Below the pieces are notes generated by a model. It saw nothing but the letters and a program-made list of their open reading frames with translations. It had not been told where the DNA came from and did not search any database. The position numbers and the translations under genes were made by a program. This document shows, piece after piece, positions 34,136-46,265 of a stretch of DNA of 64,000 bases. Each line of letters opens with the position of its first letter. The stretch's first letter is position 1. Origin of the DNA: Cryptomeria japonica (lineage: Eukaryota > Streptophyta > Pinopsida > Cupressales > Cupressaceae); contig NC_081409.1 of the NCBI RefSeq assembly GCF_030272615.1, positions 23,210,406 to 23,274,405 on the forward strand, written 5' to 3'.

Positions 34136-34377
34136 TTTGAATAATATGTGAAAATATTTTGTGACTAATTTTTGTGTCTATGTTTTGTGACTATGTTTTG
34201 AGTTTATGTGATGTGATAAGGTCAATCATGAGAATTATTGATTCTTGTATAATCATGGAGAATTATTTGAGTCATTATTGGGTCATAGGAGTCATAGATT
34301 GAGTCTAGATACAATTTGAGCAAAAAATGTCATTATTGTCAAAAAGATTGTAAAAAATTTGTCAAACAACTTGTACA

Positions 34378-37300
34378 TCGCGCCGGTAGGGTATGACTCT
34401 CGACGTTTCAGTGCTTTGAGATGCATGAGAGTATAATTCCTAGCATAAACCTTCCCACCTAGATGCACTCATGATGTCGGTTTATGCACACAATGAACCG
34501 AATCAATTCTAGCCTATCTTGCAACTTTGCATTGTATGCAACTGACGATTTTTGTAGCAGGTGAAAAAATGTTACCAATTGAAAATGGCTTTGATTCGTC
34601 AAAAAATGAGATAGGACATTGTAGAGGAGCCTCAAGAAACCCCACAGGTTCAAACAGATCGATCATATGTGTCATGGATTGGAAGAAACAGTCCATCAAA
34701 GTTTGATAATTTTTTGGACTCAGGGCACTTGAGAGATCACGCTGGTAGGGTATGAATCTCGAAGTTCCAGTGATTTAGGATGCACAAGAGGATCATGCCT
34801 AGTGTAAACCTACCCACCCGCATGTTCTTGTGATGTCAGTTGTGCACACGACAAATCGAATCAATTCTAGCCTATCTTGCAACTTTGCATTGCATGCAAC
34901 TGACAATTTTTGCAGCAGACAGAAAAATGCTACCAATTGAAAATAGCTACCAGTCATCAAAAAATGAGATAGGCAATTGAAGAGAAGCTTCACATGACCC
35001 CAAAGATTCAAACAGATCGATCATATGTGTCCTGGATTGGAAGAAACAATCCGTCAAAATTTGACATTTTTTTGGACTCAGGGCACTTGAGAGATCACGC
35101 CAGTAGGGTATGACTCTCGACGTTCTGGTGCTTTGGGATGCATGAGAGGAGAATGAATAGAATAAACCTGCCCACCCGAACACACTCGTGACATTGGTTT
35201 GTGCACATGACGAACAAAATCAATTCTAGCCTATCTTGCAACTTTGCAATGCATGCAACTGGCGAGTTTTGGAGCAGGTGAAAAAATGCTTCCAATTGAA
35301 AATGGATTTGATTCATTAAAAACTAAGATAGGAAATTATAGAGGAGCCTCATGCAGCCCCATAGGTTCAAACAGATTGATCATATGTGTCCTGGATTGGA
35401 AGAAAGAATCTGTCAAAGTTTGAAATTTTTTTGGACTCAGGGCACTCGAGAGATCACGCCGGTATGGTATGACTCTTGACATTCTGGTGCTTTGGGATGC
35501 ACAAGAGGAGTATGCCTAGAGTAAAATTTCCTACTCAGACATGCTCATGATGTTGGTTTGTGCACATGACAAACCGAATCAATTCTAGCCTATCTTGCAA
35601 CTTTGCATTGCATGCAATTGATGGTTTTTGTAGCAGGTGAAAAAATGCTACCAATTGGAAATGGCTCTGAGTCATCAAAAACTAAGATAGGCCGTTGTAG
35701 AGGAGCCTCACAAGACTCAACAAGTTTAAACAGATCGATCATATGTATCTTGGATTGGAAGAAATAGTCTATCAAAGTTTAACAATTTTTTGGACTCAAG
35801 GCACTTGAGAGATCGCGTCAGTAGGGTATGACTATCGACATATTGGCGCTTTGGGATGAACGAGAGGAGAATGTATAGCGTAAAACTGCCCACCCAGATG
35901 CACTCATGACATCAGTTTGTGTACACGATGAACTTAATCAATTCTAGCCTATCTTGCAACTTTGCATTGTATGCAACTGATGATTTTTGCAGCAGGCAAA
36001 AAAATGCTACCAATTGAAAATGGCTCTAAATCATCAAAAACCAAGATAGGCCATTATAGAGGAGCCTCAAGTGACCCCATAGGTTCAAACAGATTGATCA
36101 TACATGGACTGGAAGAAATAGTTCATCAAAGTTTGATAAATTTTTGGACTTAGGGCACTTGAGAGATTGCGCCGATAGGGTATAACTCTCGACATTCCGG
36201 TGATTTGGGATGCACAAGAGTATCATACCTAACATAAACCTACCCAACCATATGTGCTTGTGGTGTCGGTTGTGCACATGATGAATCGAATCAATTCTAG
36301 CCTATCTTGCAACTTTGCATTGCATGCAATTAACAGTTTTTGCAGCAAGCAAAAGAATGCTACGAATTAAAAATAGCTATGAGTCATCAAAAACCAAGAT
36401 AGGCAATTGAAGAGGAGATTGATGTGATCCCATAGATTCAAACAGATCGATCATATGTGTCTTGTATTGGAAGAAATAGTCCGTCAAAGTTTGACAATTT
36501 TTTGGACTCAAGGCACTTGAGAGATCGCACTAGTAGGGTATGACTCTCTAAGTTCCATTGCTTTGGGATGCATGACAGGAGAATTCCTAGCCTAAACCTA
36601 CCCACCCAAATGCACTCATGACATTGGTTTGTGCACATGACAAACCAAATCAATTCTAGCCTATCTTGCAACTTTGCAATGCATGCAACTGGCGATTTTT
36701 GCAGCACGTGAAAAAATGCTACCAATTGAAAATGGCTCTGATTCATTAAAAATCAAGATAGGAAATTATAGAGGAGCCTCACACAACCCCACAGGTTCAA
36801 ACAAATCGATCATATGTAACCTGGATTGGAAGAAACAATTTGTCAAAGTTTGACAATTTTTTGGTCTCAGGGCACTTGAGAGATCACGACAGTAGGGTAT
36901 GACTCTTGACATTTCAATGCTTTGGGATGCACAAGAGGAGTATTCCTAGCATAAAATTTTCCACTTGGACATGCTCATGACATTGGTTTGTGCACATGAC
37001 AAACTGAATCAATTCTAGCCTAACTTGCAACTTTGCATTACATGCAATTGACGGTTTTTGTAGCAAGCGAAAAAATGCTACCAATTGAAAAAATGGTTCC
37101 AAGTCATCAAAACTCAAGATAGGCCATTTTAGAGGATCCTTACGCAAATCCATAGGTTTAAACAGATCGATCATATGTGTCCTGGATTGGAAGAAACAGC
37201 CTGTCAAAGTTTGACAATTTTTTGGACTCAAGACACTTGAGAGATCACGCTGGTAGGGTATGACTCTCAACATACGGGTGCTTTGGGATGCATAAGATGA

Positions 37301-37735
37301 GAATGCCTAGCATAAACCTACCCACCTGGATGCACTCATGATGTCAGTTTGTGGACATGATGAACCAAATCAATTCTAGTCTATCTTGCAACTTTGCATT
37401 GCATGCAACTGACGGTTTTTGCAGCAAGCAAAAAAATGCTACCAATTGAAAAATGGCTCTAAGTCATCAAAAAATGAGATAGGACATTGTAGAGGAGCCT
37501 CACACGACCCTACAGGTACAAAAAAATTGATCATATGTGTCCTAGATTGGAAGAAACAGTCTTTCAAAGTTTGACATTTTTTTGGACTCAGGGCACTTGA
37601 GAGATCGCACCGCTAGGGTATGACTCTCGACGTTGTGGTGCTTTGAGATGCACAAGAGGAGCATTCCTAGTGTTAACCTGCCCACCTGGATGCACTCATG
37701 ACATTGGTTTGTGGACACAAGAACCAAAATTTGAC
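34378..37735. repeat. ~359-bp satellite array, about 9.4 units
   Basis: The anchor CTATCTTGCAACTTTGCATTG occurs at 34,514, 34,872, 35,231, 35,590, 35,949, 36,302, 36,661, 37,020 and 37,381. Spacings are 358, 359, 359, 359, 353, 359, 359 and 361. Each unit also carries GTAGGGTATGACTCTCGAC, CCAATTGAAAATGGCT and TTTTTTGGACTCAGGGCACTTGAG. Units differ by roughly one base in ten by eye. Short frames here repeat from unit to unit and show no coding signature. Confidence 0.95.
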
Positions 37736-38255
37736 CATTGCAAGTGTGAGGGTGTTCTCACACCACACACATATTGTTGTTTATATTCATATTGTCGATT
37801 TTTGTTGTTTATATTCATAGCCTTGATTACATAGGCAAATATTCATTTAAATTTATAAAAGGGTAGCCACAAAATACAACGAATACACAATAATGAACTG
37901 AATACAAGGAGTTTTGTAGGGTTAATTCGATATTTTAGAAATTTTATCAAATCATATTCCATGATTGCAATGTTTTATATCATAGATTTTTGTTGTTTAT
38001 TACATAGGCAAATGATCAATTAATTTTATAAAAGGATAGGCACGAAATACAATGAATACACAATAATGAACTTAGTACACATTTATTGGATCAAATATCA
38101 ACAATTTTAGATATCAAAAAAAGGCATGTCTTCCAAGTCAATACAAGTATTACAAAAATGTGACATATGCCATGTCCAAATCGATATACAATAAAAATGT
38201 CAAATATATATACATGTATTGATAATTCTATGACCACAACTAACACTATATGATC
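37736..38255. other. AT-rich unassigned sequence
   Basis: Contains an imperfect duplication: TAGGCAAAT..TTTATAAAAGG..ACAATGAATACACAATAATGAACT at about 37,840-37,905 and 38,007-38,070. No frame is recognised. Confidence 0.45.
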
Positions 38256-40837
38256 CTAAAATTGTGGTGGATCATCAAAATCGAGCCTCTTTGATACAAT
38301 ATGTGGCTCTGTAGATGACTACAAAACCACAATTCAAAAGCCAAGTTAGAATTCTTTTCTAGAAAATAGTTCACAATTAACAACATAACTATTCATTTAA
38401 CTATAATTTTTTTGCAATTGAAATGTAGATTACCTCATTGGCTAATCTCGGAGCTAATGTATTCGCTCTCCTCTCCTTGTCACTCTTAGAAGTTTTCTTG
38501 AAGACAAACTTAAAAGGATCCACGTTATGGCTGAACCGCAAAGGGGTCTATTGTAGATTAAATGTACAATTAATACAATGTACTAACATAAATACATCAA
38601 AAACACTTAAAAGCTATAATACAGAGAACAATGGCATACCGGTGCCTGAAATGCTTCTCCAATGGACTGAGGATGGCTCACCATTGATGGAGAAACTGCT
38701 GCTATTACCTATATAAAAAATGATAAAAAATTAAATACAATTAATATAATGATAAGTATTGCAGGTTAAAATCAATTAATGTAATATATTAAACAAAAGT
38801 GTACCAAATCCTGAGATGCTTCTCCAATGCACAAAGGAGGGCTCGCCATTAATGAAGCAGCTATGGATATTTCCTGTATGAAAAAATTATAAGATTATAA
38901 TTTATCACAAGTTCACATGTACACGTGCATATAATCATGAAATCAAGAAAATAAAGTAGAGATAGATACCTCTGCCCTCTCTTGATCCATGGGCAAATCA
39001 GGTGCATTCAACAAATCCATATAGCTCAATGGATGTTGTACATGTAAAAAAGACAAAAAAATGTACATGTGCATATAATCAAGAAATCAAGAAAATAAAG
39101 TAGAGATACATACCTCTGCCCTCTCTTGATCCACAGGAGAATCAGGCGCATTCAATAAATCCATATAGCTTAATGGCCGATGTACATGTAAAATAGACAA
39201 AAAACACTAATCAATCTACAAACCACAACTAAGACTTGATTTAACATTTTCAAACAATTGTACAACTAAAAATGTGTTCAATTACCTTCTTCCCACATTT
39301 TGGCGTCTTCGAGGAATTATTTTTCTTAGGACGAGGCCTAGACGTGGAGGGGGTACCCTTAAAAAACAAAATTAACATGAGATATTAGTACAGATAATAT
39401 ATTAAACATAATTTAAAAAATCTAAAATGAAATGACTTGCATATTCCATCAAAACAATACATAAAAAAGGTTGTACAAAATATGATACCGTATAGCCTTG
39501 TAGGCCAAAAATGATCACAGAGAGCATGATCTCATCAATCTGGGACATTTGGTCCCCTGTCAACACCTACAAACCAAAAATTGGACCAAGCATTAAAGAT
39601 AGTTAGTATATCTTGTAATTTTTTGAATTCAAAGTGCACTATTCTATTTTAACATGTTACAAAATTTATACCTTAGGAATCGAAGTTGCGGTTGTAGTAA
39701 CTGCGGGAGAAGTATGGGATACCGTTGTTGCATCCTGAAATGCATATTATTTGTCACAATTTAAATCGATGTATAAATGAAAATTCATTTATGTATTTAC
39801 AAATTTAAAGTGACTAATAAATAAAATGCTATGAATTCAAATCAACACACTTGTGTCTGTCGCTGATGGGCAAACACCATGTCCATCAATTCCTCTGTCA
39901 CTGTCAAATCCTCAGCCAAGTGGGCCTGACATCTACTCCTATAAATCATGCATGAATGAGATGTGGATCCATTTGCAACGGCCACATCATCCATCCCTGA
40001 GCATATCCCTGAGCAATTGACACACATATGCTGAATGGGCTCTCTATCACCACCTGAAGCAACTAATGGCTCATCATCTAGTACAATAGGGTGTGCTAAC
40101 GACATCCCATGCTGGATGATGGCACCAATGAATGTTGTGGCTGCCTGAAGAGTCTGTAGCTCCATTGATTCTTTCAGCTCTACTAGGACAACCTGATGCA
40201 CCTTAGGTTTGGGTGCTAGGGGGCGATGACTCTTTGGGGCTACTCGCCTATGGGCTCCAGGTCTATCTTGGGTAGAGCTGCCACCTCTACCATGGAACTC
40301 TCTCATGTCAACATAGTTTGGCTGCACATTAAGGACAAACTCACAGTATACTTTTCTCAAAAAATAAAATGGCACCTCATAATTATTACAAGGTAGATCA
40401 TCAAAGACCATCCACCACCTTTGCCAAAAAAGATTCTTCATCTACACATTGGTACACCAGAAACCTCTTTGCATTAAGAGGTAACGACTCACTAGTTTTA
40501 GGATCAACAAAAAGGGCACATATTTGTTGTTTAATAATATTTTTTTTTTCACTCCCTTGTATGATAACCCATCAACATAGTATTGACGACACCTATCCCT
40601 AAAGTTTCCCCATTTTGTAATTTATGTGGAAGCGACTATGGCACCACTAGCTAATGTTTCTAGGCTAGTGGCGAGGGATTTATGATGTTCAAGTTCAAAT
40701 GTTTTCAATTTATTAATCAGTCTATTTATTTTAGACTTGTTTTTCTCTAACTGATTAATCAATTTCTCTTGTGTTTCAGGTGTGTGGTCAAAAGGAGGAA
40801 TTGGGGGTGTATCTTGTGAGTTTTTTAGGAGGTGCAT
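38256..40837 (-). CDS. Multi-exon accessory gene of the transposon, function unknown
   Basis: On the minus strand a chain of small exons has clean AG/GT borders. They lie at 39,672-39,734, 39,489-39,566, 39,286-39,357, 38,805-38,873, 38,640-38,708, 38,434-38,547 and 38,256-38,318. Their lengths are 63, 78, 72, 69, 69, 114 and 63 nt, all phase 0, and the last ends in TAG. The large upstream exon ends in phase 0 at 39,851 and includes WQRWWMVFDDLP and a Cys-rich part. A coiled-coil start (ETQEKLINQLEKNK) begins at 40,837. Between 40,625 and 40,420 a stop and two frame changes occur, one near an A10 run. Two similar exons near 38,970-39,030 and 39,114-39,172 lack a clear in-phase acceptor. No family is recognised; the end is acidic (RLDFDDPPQF). 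Confidence 0.6.
38919..39195. repeat. ~143-bp tandem duplication including an exon
   Basis: GTGCATATAATCA.GAAATCAAGAAAATAAAGTAGAGATA at 38,927 recurs at 39,070, each followed by the exon-like segment coding YMDLLNAPD.P.DQERAE on the minus strand. Confidence 0.8.
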
Positions 40838-41130
40838 TTTATTGTTCTTGTTGTGGATTATCAGAACTTGGTTTTTGAAACAAAAAATTAAAAAACCTAA
40901 TCAAAATTAACGAAATTAAATTCAAAACGTAAAACAAATTGAATAAATAGGAAATAAAAAGAAAAATTGAGAAAAACTAACCTTGATCCATAGCATCTGG
41001 AGGAGAAATGAGGCACCCCGTTCACAGTTTTGTGGAGGAAATGGGAAAAGAAACATGGTGGTCATGGGAAAATAAGATCCAGTTTTTTTTTTTAAACTTT
41101 TTTTGACAGGTACCATGTACATGGTTCTTT
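40838..41130. other. Upstream region of the minus-strand accessory gene
   Basis: Non-coding by eye; it would contain the promoter and 5' UTR of the gene ending at 38,256. No clear TATA box was identified. Confidence 0.35.
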
Positions 41131-41340
41131 AGGGCTTATTAGCGCGTACGTGCTCACTTTCCTAAAAGCAGCGCGTACGTGCTCACTTTCCTAAAAGCAG
41201 CGCGTGCGTGCTCACTTTCCTAAAATCAGCATGTGCGCACTCACTTTCCTAAAAGCAGTGCGTATGTGCTACCTTTTTTAGGCTCGGGAACAATGAACCT
41301 AAGCGTGTATGGGGTGATTTCAAATTTTATAACCATGTAC
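41131..41340. repeat. Subterminal short repeats beside the right TIR
   Basis: Five near-tandem copies of AGCGCGTACGTGCTCACTTT-CCTAAAAGC lie at 41,131-41,275, about 32 bp apart and progressively diverged. An inverted copy (ATGTACGCGCTGC) is at 41,333. Arrays of this kind beside a TIR are commonly transposase-binding sites; that role is inferred. Confidence 0.75.
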
Positions 41341-41345
41341 GCGCT

Positions 41346-41411
41346 GCTTGTTTTTTCATTTTTTTTTGGGTGGTGTCCACTTTTCTGACCACCATCTTTG
41401 TGCACATACCC
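41346..41411 (-). repeat. Right terminal inverted repeat
   Basis: Read inward it is GGGTATGTGCACAAAGATGGTGG, one mismatch from the left end, then AAAAGTGGACACCACCC. Confidence 0.88.
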
Positions 41412-41640
41412 ATACATGTATTTTGATGTTGTATGTGCATCATGTGAAATGGATTAAATATCGTGCTTATATTTTTACTTCTTGATTTTTAGATAATGAT
41501 ATATATAAACATATATATAAGTATATGAATTATATGACGTCTTGAAAATGAAAAGATAATTTAATTTGGATTGATTTATTATTATAGTTATATTTTATAT
41601 TTTTGAAATTAAATTATTTTGTTTTATGAAAAGTCATTAT

Positions 41641-41714
<74 letters not shown>

Positions 41715-44100
41715 TGTATAAAATGTAAACATGAAAAGCGACTTATTTTAAAAATCATAATAATTGGGAGATTTATGTCATATTTAACAAGCATAATGCA
41801 TGTTTATAAGGAGAAGTCAATATTAGTGAATTCAACTTGGCATGGACTTAAATGCCACTAAGACTAAGAAATGATTTGCAAGGGGGAGTCGATAAGAATA
41901 TCGACCATGCAACTTATATATATTAGGGTGGCAGACTTATTTTATAGCAAAGCATATTGCATAGTGGGAGTCGGTGATATAACTGACAAAGCCACATAGC
42001 ATTCTAATTGGCAAAGGAGTGAGGATCGATTACAAACACTGACTACCCCATGTAACCTTATTTGTAGCAGAAGGAGTCGATAGTGTATCAACTCTGCAAC
42101 CATACCAACATTGTTGTGTTTGAACTTTCAGTGAACTCATTGAGTCCAAATGGGAGACAATTTGGTGTTCATAGTGTTTGAATATATCACAGACTTTGTC
42201 CTGCAAATAACCATGCCTACGTGTTGCTTTCAATTTGCTATAAACGTGGCATGAACAAACAGTTACGTGGATGACCAATCTACATAATAATAATGAACTC
42301 AAACGGTATGCCACATGCACACAATATAATCGAGTTTGAATTCTTATAGGACTATTATCATAACTATAACAATTAGAGGTGTCGAATATAAAACTCAAAT
42401 AATAGTCCACTCAGAGATTTTGGCTCGAAAATAGGAAGAAATATAGTTTGGATCAGTATATATAGGCCCTTGTTTTGGTTGAAACTAGGAGGAGGAGGAT
42501 ATTGGAAATAGGGAGAAATATGCAAAGTATAGTAAAGATAGAACAAAGAATAGAGAATGGAATATAGAGTAGAGAATAGAGAATGGAATATAGAGTAGTG
42601 AATAGAGAAGAGAGGTGAAAGAATAGAGAAGAGAGAAATCAAGGGATTAAACAACATAGAGGTTTGGAAATCTAGACGTATTGTGGAATAAATTGGAGAA
42701 GATCATCATTGATCATATCAGACTTGACTCAAATTTCAGAGGGAGGCTCTTAATCGAGCAATAGTTTATTATATATTTATAGAATAAGAATAAAATTATC
42801 TTGATAATTGTTTATTTTTTATCACTAATGAAGAAAGAGTTAAACTTTGAATTAGTTTATGCATTAGAAGACATGATAATTTATTTTGAAATTTTGTTTG
42901 AAGAAGCCATATAGGTATGTGCATTATGAAATGTTGTCTTACTTAATATGTAGAAAATTACTAAATTTAGATAGTTGAATTTTTGAATCATAGAAAACAC
43001 ATGTTAGTGTCAAATTTAATATGTTATTTGAAGAAAGAATGTGTACTCATATTATATTCATTTATATGTAAATATACATACATACATGTGTTACACCTTC
43101 TTATTTTAAATTCTTGTCATTGATTTACTTGAAAAGATAGAAGTAAAAGATTGTTCTCTTTTCAGATATATATTTATTTGTCCATGAAAGATTGTTTTCT
43201 TGCTAGATAAAATTGGTTGTAAATGAAAGATTGTTTCCTTCTATTTCTATTTAACAAAAGATCGTCTTCTTTAACATTGTATTTTTATCATGCGAGAAAT
43301 AGGAAGCTAGAATTGAAAAATGAAAGATTGTCTTCTATATATTTATTCTAAGTTTCATATGAACATTAAAAAAGATACATATGCTTATATTTGTGGGAAA
43401 GTTACCTTCCGGGACAGGTGCCGAATGTGGAATCATAGAGAGAATAGTGTGTTTTTCCAAACTATCTTTTATTGCTATGCATGGCATTATACTTGACCGA
43501 GTAACTTATTGACCATTAAAATAGATGGATTTATTTATGCTCTCTACCATATCCTTGATTGATCTTGCTTGTTTCTTAATGGAATAAGAAAAGTGAAAAT
43601 GTATTTATCATTCTAGGCATGCGCCAGATTCCATCTTGTCTATTGAATTCTTTTTGCTAAGCAATTCGTGTAGGGTCGGGTATTCTTGATTGACCAAGAA
43701 TTTTGAGGATGTGTAAGCTTCAAGGTTGGGTGGAAAAACCACCCGAATCTTGTTCTCGTCTTCATTCTAAATATTGCATTGAAGATAGCTTGGATTTCAG
43801 ATCAAAGGACGCATCTCATCCTTTACTTTATATTTATCTTGTTATATGAACTTAAGGCATTTGAAAGGCCTAAGTATTGTATGTAGATATGATTGAGATA
43901 CTACTTACATATTCTTATTGAATAAATAATCTTTATCTCTAAAGAAATATCTTGTTTAGTGTGATATCATTGAAATGATCATTTAGAGATAAGAATGGAA
44001 TAATGGAAGATAATAGACTTATTAAAGGAATTATGAGTTTATTTAAGAATAAAGAGTATTTCATTTTATTATATAATTTAGAACATTTTACGTCTTTACA
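41412..44100 (+). mobile_element. Long Gypsy LTR A, 3' part
   Basis: Resumes the LTR after the transposon with the duplicated ATAC and ends ..TTTACGTCTTTACA at 44,100, just before a primer site. With 18,662-19,109 it makes about 3.1 kb. It lacks the 911-bp solo LTR present in B and C, and shows the empty target CAGTATATATAGGCCCTTG near 42,458. Confidence 0.88.
41645..41710. repeat. (TG)33 microsatellite in LTR A
   Basis: Pure TG for 66 bp after AAAAGTCATTATTATA. The same LTR position is (TA)13 in B and a >300-bp TA-rich run in C. Confidence 0.95.
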
Positions 44101-44103
44101 TTT

Positions 44104-44115
44104 TGGTATTAGAGC
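44104..44115 (+). other. Primer binding site after LTR A
   Basis: TGGTATTAGAGC, one mismatch from the initiator-tRNA site, three bases after the LTR end. Only about 6-10 bp of internal domain follow before LTR B begins. Confidence 0.85.
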
Positions 44116-44553
44116 TATATGTTTAAATTACTTTATTTGATTGTTTGTTTAAGTTGGAATGATGAATTTGTAATGAGTAGTTTTAATTGACATTATTTTA
44201 ATTCAAAGAAAGATTGACTTAAATGTTTGTTAAATGATTATACAAGTATTTTGATGTTGTATGTGCAGCATGTGAAATGGATTAAATATCACGCTTATAT
44301 TTTCACTTCTTGATTTTTAGATAATGATATATATAAACATATATATACGTATATGAATTATATGATGTCTTGAAAATGAAAAGATAATTAAAGGATTGAT
44401 TTATTAATATAGTTATATTTTTATATATATAATCACACGTATTATATATACGAGTTCGAATAATAATTCGATCATATATATATATACGCATTTAATTATT
44501 ATATATGTAAATATTGTTTTGAAATTAAATTATTTTATTTTATGAAAAGTCAT

Positions 44554-44579
44554 TATATATATATATATATATATATATA
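44554..44579. repeat. (TA)13 microsatellite in LTR B
   Basis: Same LTR position as the TG run in A and the TA run in C. Confidence 0.9.
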
Positions 44580-45354
44580 GATAGATATGTATATAAAATA
44601 TAGACATGAAACACAACTTATTTTAAAAAGTATAATAACTGATATGATATTGGCATATTTATGTCATATTTAATAGGCATATTGCATGTTTATAGGGAGA
44701 AGTCAATATTAGTGAAGTTGACCTGGTATGGACTTAAACGCCACTAAGACTAAGAAACGATTTGCAAGGGGGAGTTGATAATAATATTGACTATGTAACT
44801 TATATATATTAGGGTGGCAGACTTATTTTATAGGAAAGCATATTGCATAGTGGGAGTCGGTGATTTAACTGACAAACCCATGTAGCATTCTAATTGGGAA
44901 AGGAGTGGGGGTCGGTTACAAACACCGAATACCCCACGTAACCTTATTTGTAGCAGAAGGAGTTGATAGCATATTGACTCTGCAACCATACCAACATTGT
45001 TGTGTTTGAACTTTCAACGAACTCATTGAGTCCAAATGAGAGACAAATTTGGTGTTCATAGTGTTTAAATATATCATGAACTCTGTCCTGCAAATAACCA
45101 CACCTACGTGGTGCTTTCAATTTTCTATAAACATGGCATGAACAAATAGTTACATGGATGACCAGTCCACATGATAATAATGAACTCAAATGGTATGCCA
45201 CATGAACGCAATATAACAGAGTTCAAATTTTGATAGGACTATTATCATAACTATAACAATTAGAGGTATCGAATATAAAACTCAAATAACAGTCCACCAG
45301 TCAGAGATTTTGGCTTGAAAATAGGAAGAAATATAGATTGGATCAGTATATATA

Positions 45355-46265
45355 TGTTTGGATCCAAGAACACTGAGAGGGGGGATGAATCAATGTTCTG
45401 TCGGAATGAACAGTTTTTAACTTTCTAGACCATGCATATATACACTAGTAAACAAATAAGCATATAACAAGAAGAGAATAAACCATCCACATAAATGTAC
45501 ACCATAACACACAAAGTTTATACGTGGAAAACCTTAATGAGGAAAAACCATGGTGGGATTTGTGACCCACAATATCAGTTCACTGGCCATATGAAAAGGT
45601 ATTACATATAATAGGGGCCTGCACTTGCAGGAAGGCACACTGCCTAGAGCATACTGCTCATCACTAAAGAGCCTCACTAACTACAAGCTTTTTGCCAAAA
45701 TAAATTATAGAAAATGAACTCAAGAATGCATTTGATATGCCAAATAGAGTTCTGGTTCTGGTTCTGCTCTGTATCAGTTCATAAACTCTGAAATGCTACC
45801 GGTATCACTTCTCCTCCAAGAATTGTTTCCAAGATATCTACAGATCATTGTATGATATATCATTTGCATAGAAAATGATCTCCATACATGTATTCTGCAT
45901 CATAGAGTTCTTCTATATTCTCTTATATCCACACATATCATATATCTTTCTCTATTACAAAAATAACGTAGCAGACCGACCTATATACCTATTACAAATG
46001 ATATGCCTTATGTCGGCTTATAATACATTTACGAAAATGTCGGTCTTGACAATAATAATTACAAAATGATTTAAGTAAATCCTCCTTGATGTCATCTTCT
46101 AAAGAAGTGTTGATGCCAGTGCTCATGTCGGTGCCGGTTTAGTTGTGAATGCTCCAAAGCCGGTATCTGCCGGTATATGCTTCCTAGTGTCGGTTTATGA
46201 CTTCCATAATATCTTGTTGCCATCAATGACAACACAATGAATCCAATGAGTGTCAATTGCCAACA
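45355..46265 (-). mobile_element. Solo Copia-type LTR in LTR B (911 bp)
   Basis: Minus-strand TGTTGGCAATTGAC (46,265) to ..TTGGATCCAAACA (45,355), flanked by ATATA on both sides (45,350-45,354 and 46,266-46,270). No internal domain remains, so it is a recombination product of a full insertion. It is related to the LTR at 11,058-12,281 through the CACTTGCAGGAAGG and GTGGAAAACC segments. Confidence 0.9.

Larger units (their letters stand above)
19110..41411. mobile_element. 22.3-kb TIR DNA transposon, Sola-like
   Basis: Left end GGGTAAGTGCACAAAGATGG and right end (inverted) GGGTATGTGCACAAAGATGG match at 23 of the first 24 positions. The similarity continues weakly through AAGTGGACA. A 4-bp ATAC flanks both ends (19,106-19,109 and 41,412-41,415). 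Removing the element restores GATTATACATGTATTTTGATG-like LTR sequence, as in LTRs B and C. Inside lie a transposase pseudogene resembling Sola (30,921-33,817), an accessory gene (38,256-40,837), a decayed PPR gene, a nested Copia element and several satellites. Four-bp TSDs fit the Sola superfamily. The name rests on remembered motif patterns, not a search. Confidence 0.82.

Noticed and set aside
34378-37735. Repeated minus-strand ORFs (MNQSHFQLVAFF-type) in the ~359-bp array
   Set aside because: They recur because the DNA repeats; starts, ends and frames differ between units, so a conserved gene is unlikely.
34378-37735. Possible CRISPR-like direct repeats
   Set aside because: The whole ~359-bp unit repeats without short repeats and unique spacers, and the sequence is plant nuclear in character.
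42373-42657. Ser/Leu/Tyr-rich minus-strand ORFs at 42,373, 46,092 and 54,083
   Set aside because: They arise from a GAATAGAGAATGGAATATAGA-type repeat conserved in the three LTRs and, in B and C, run into the solo LTR.
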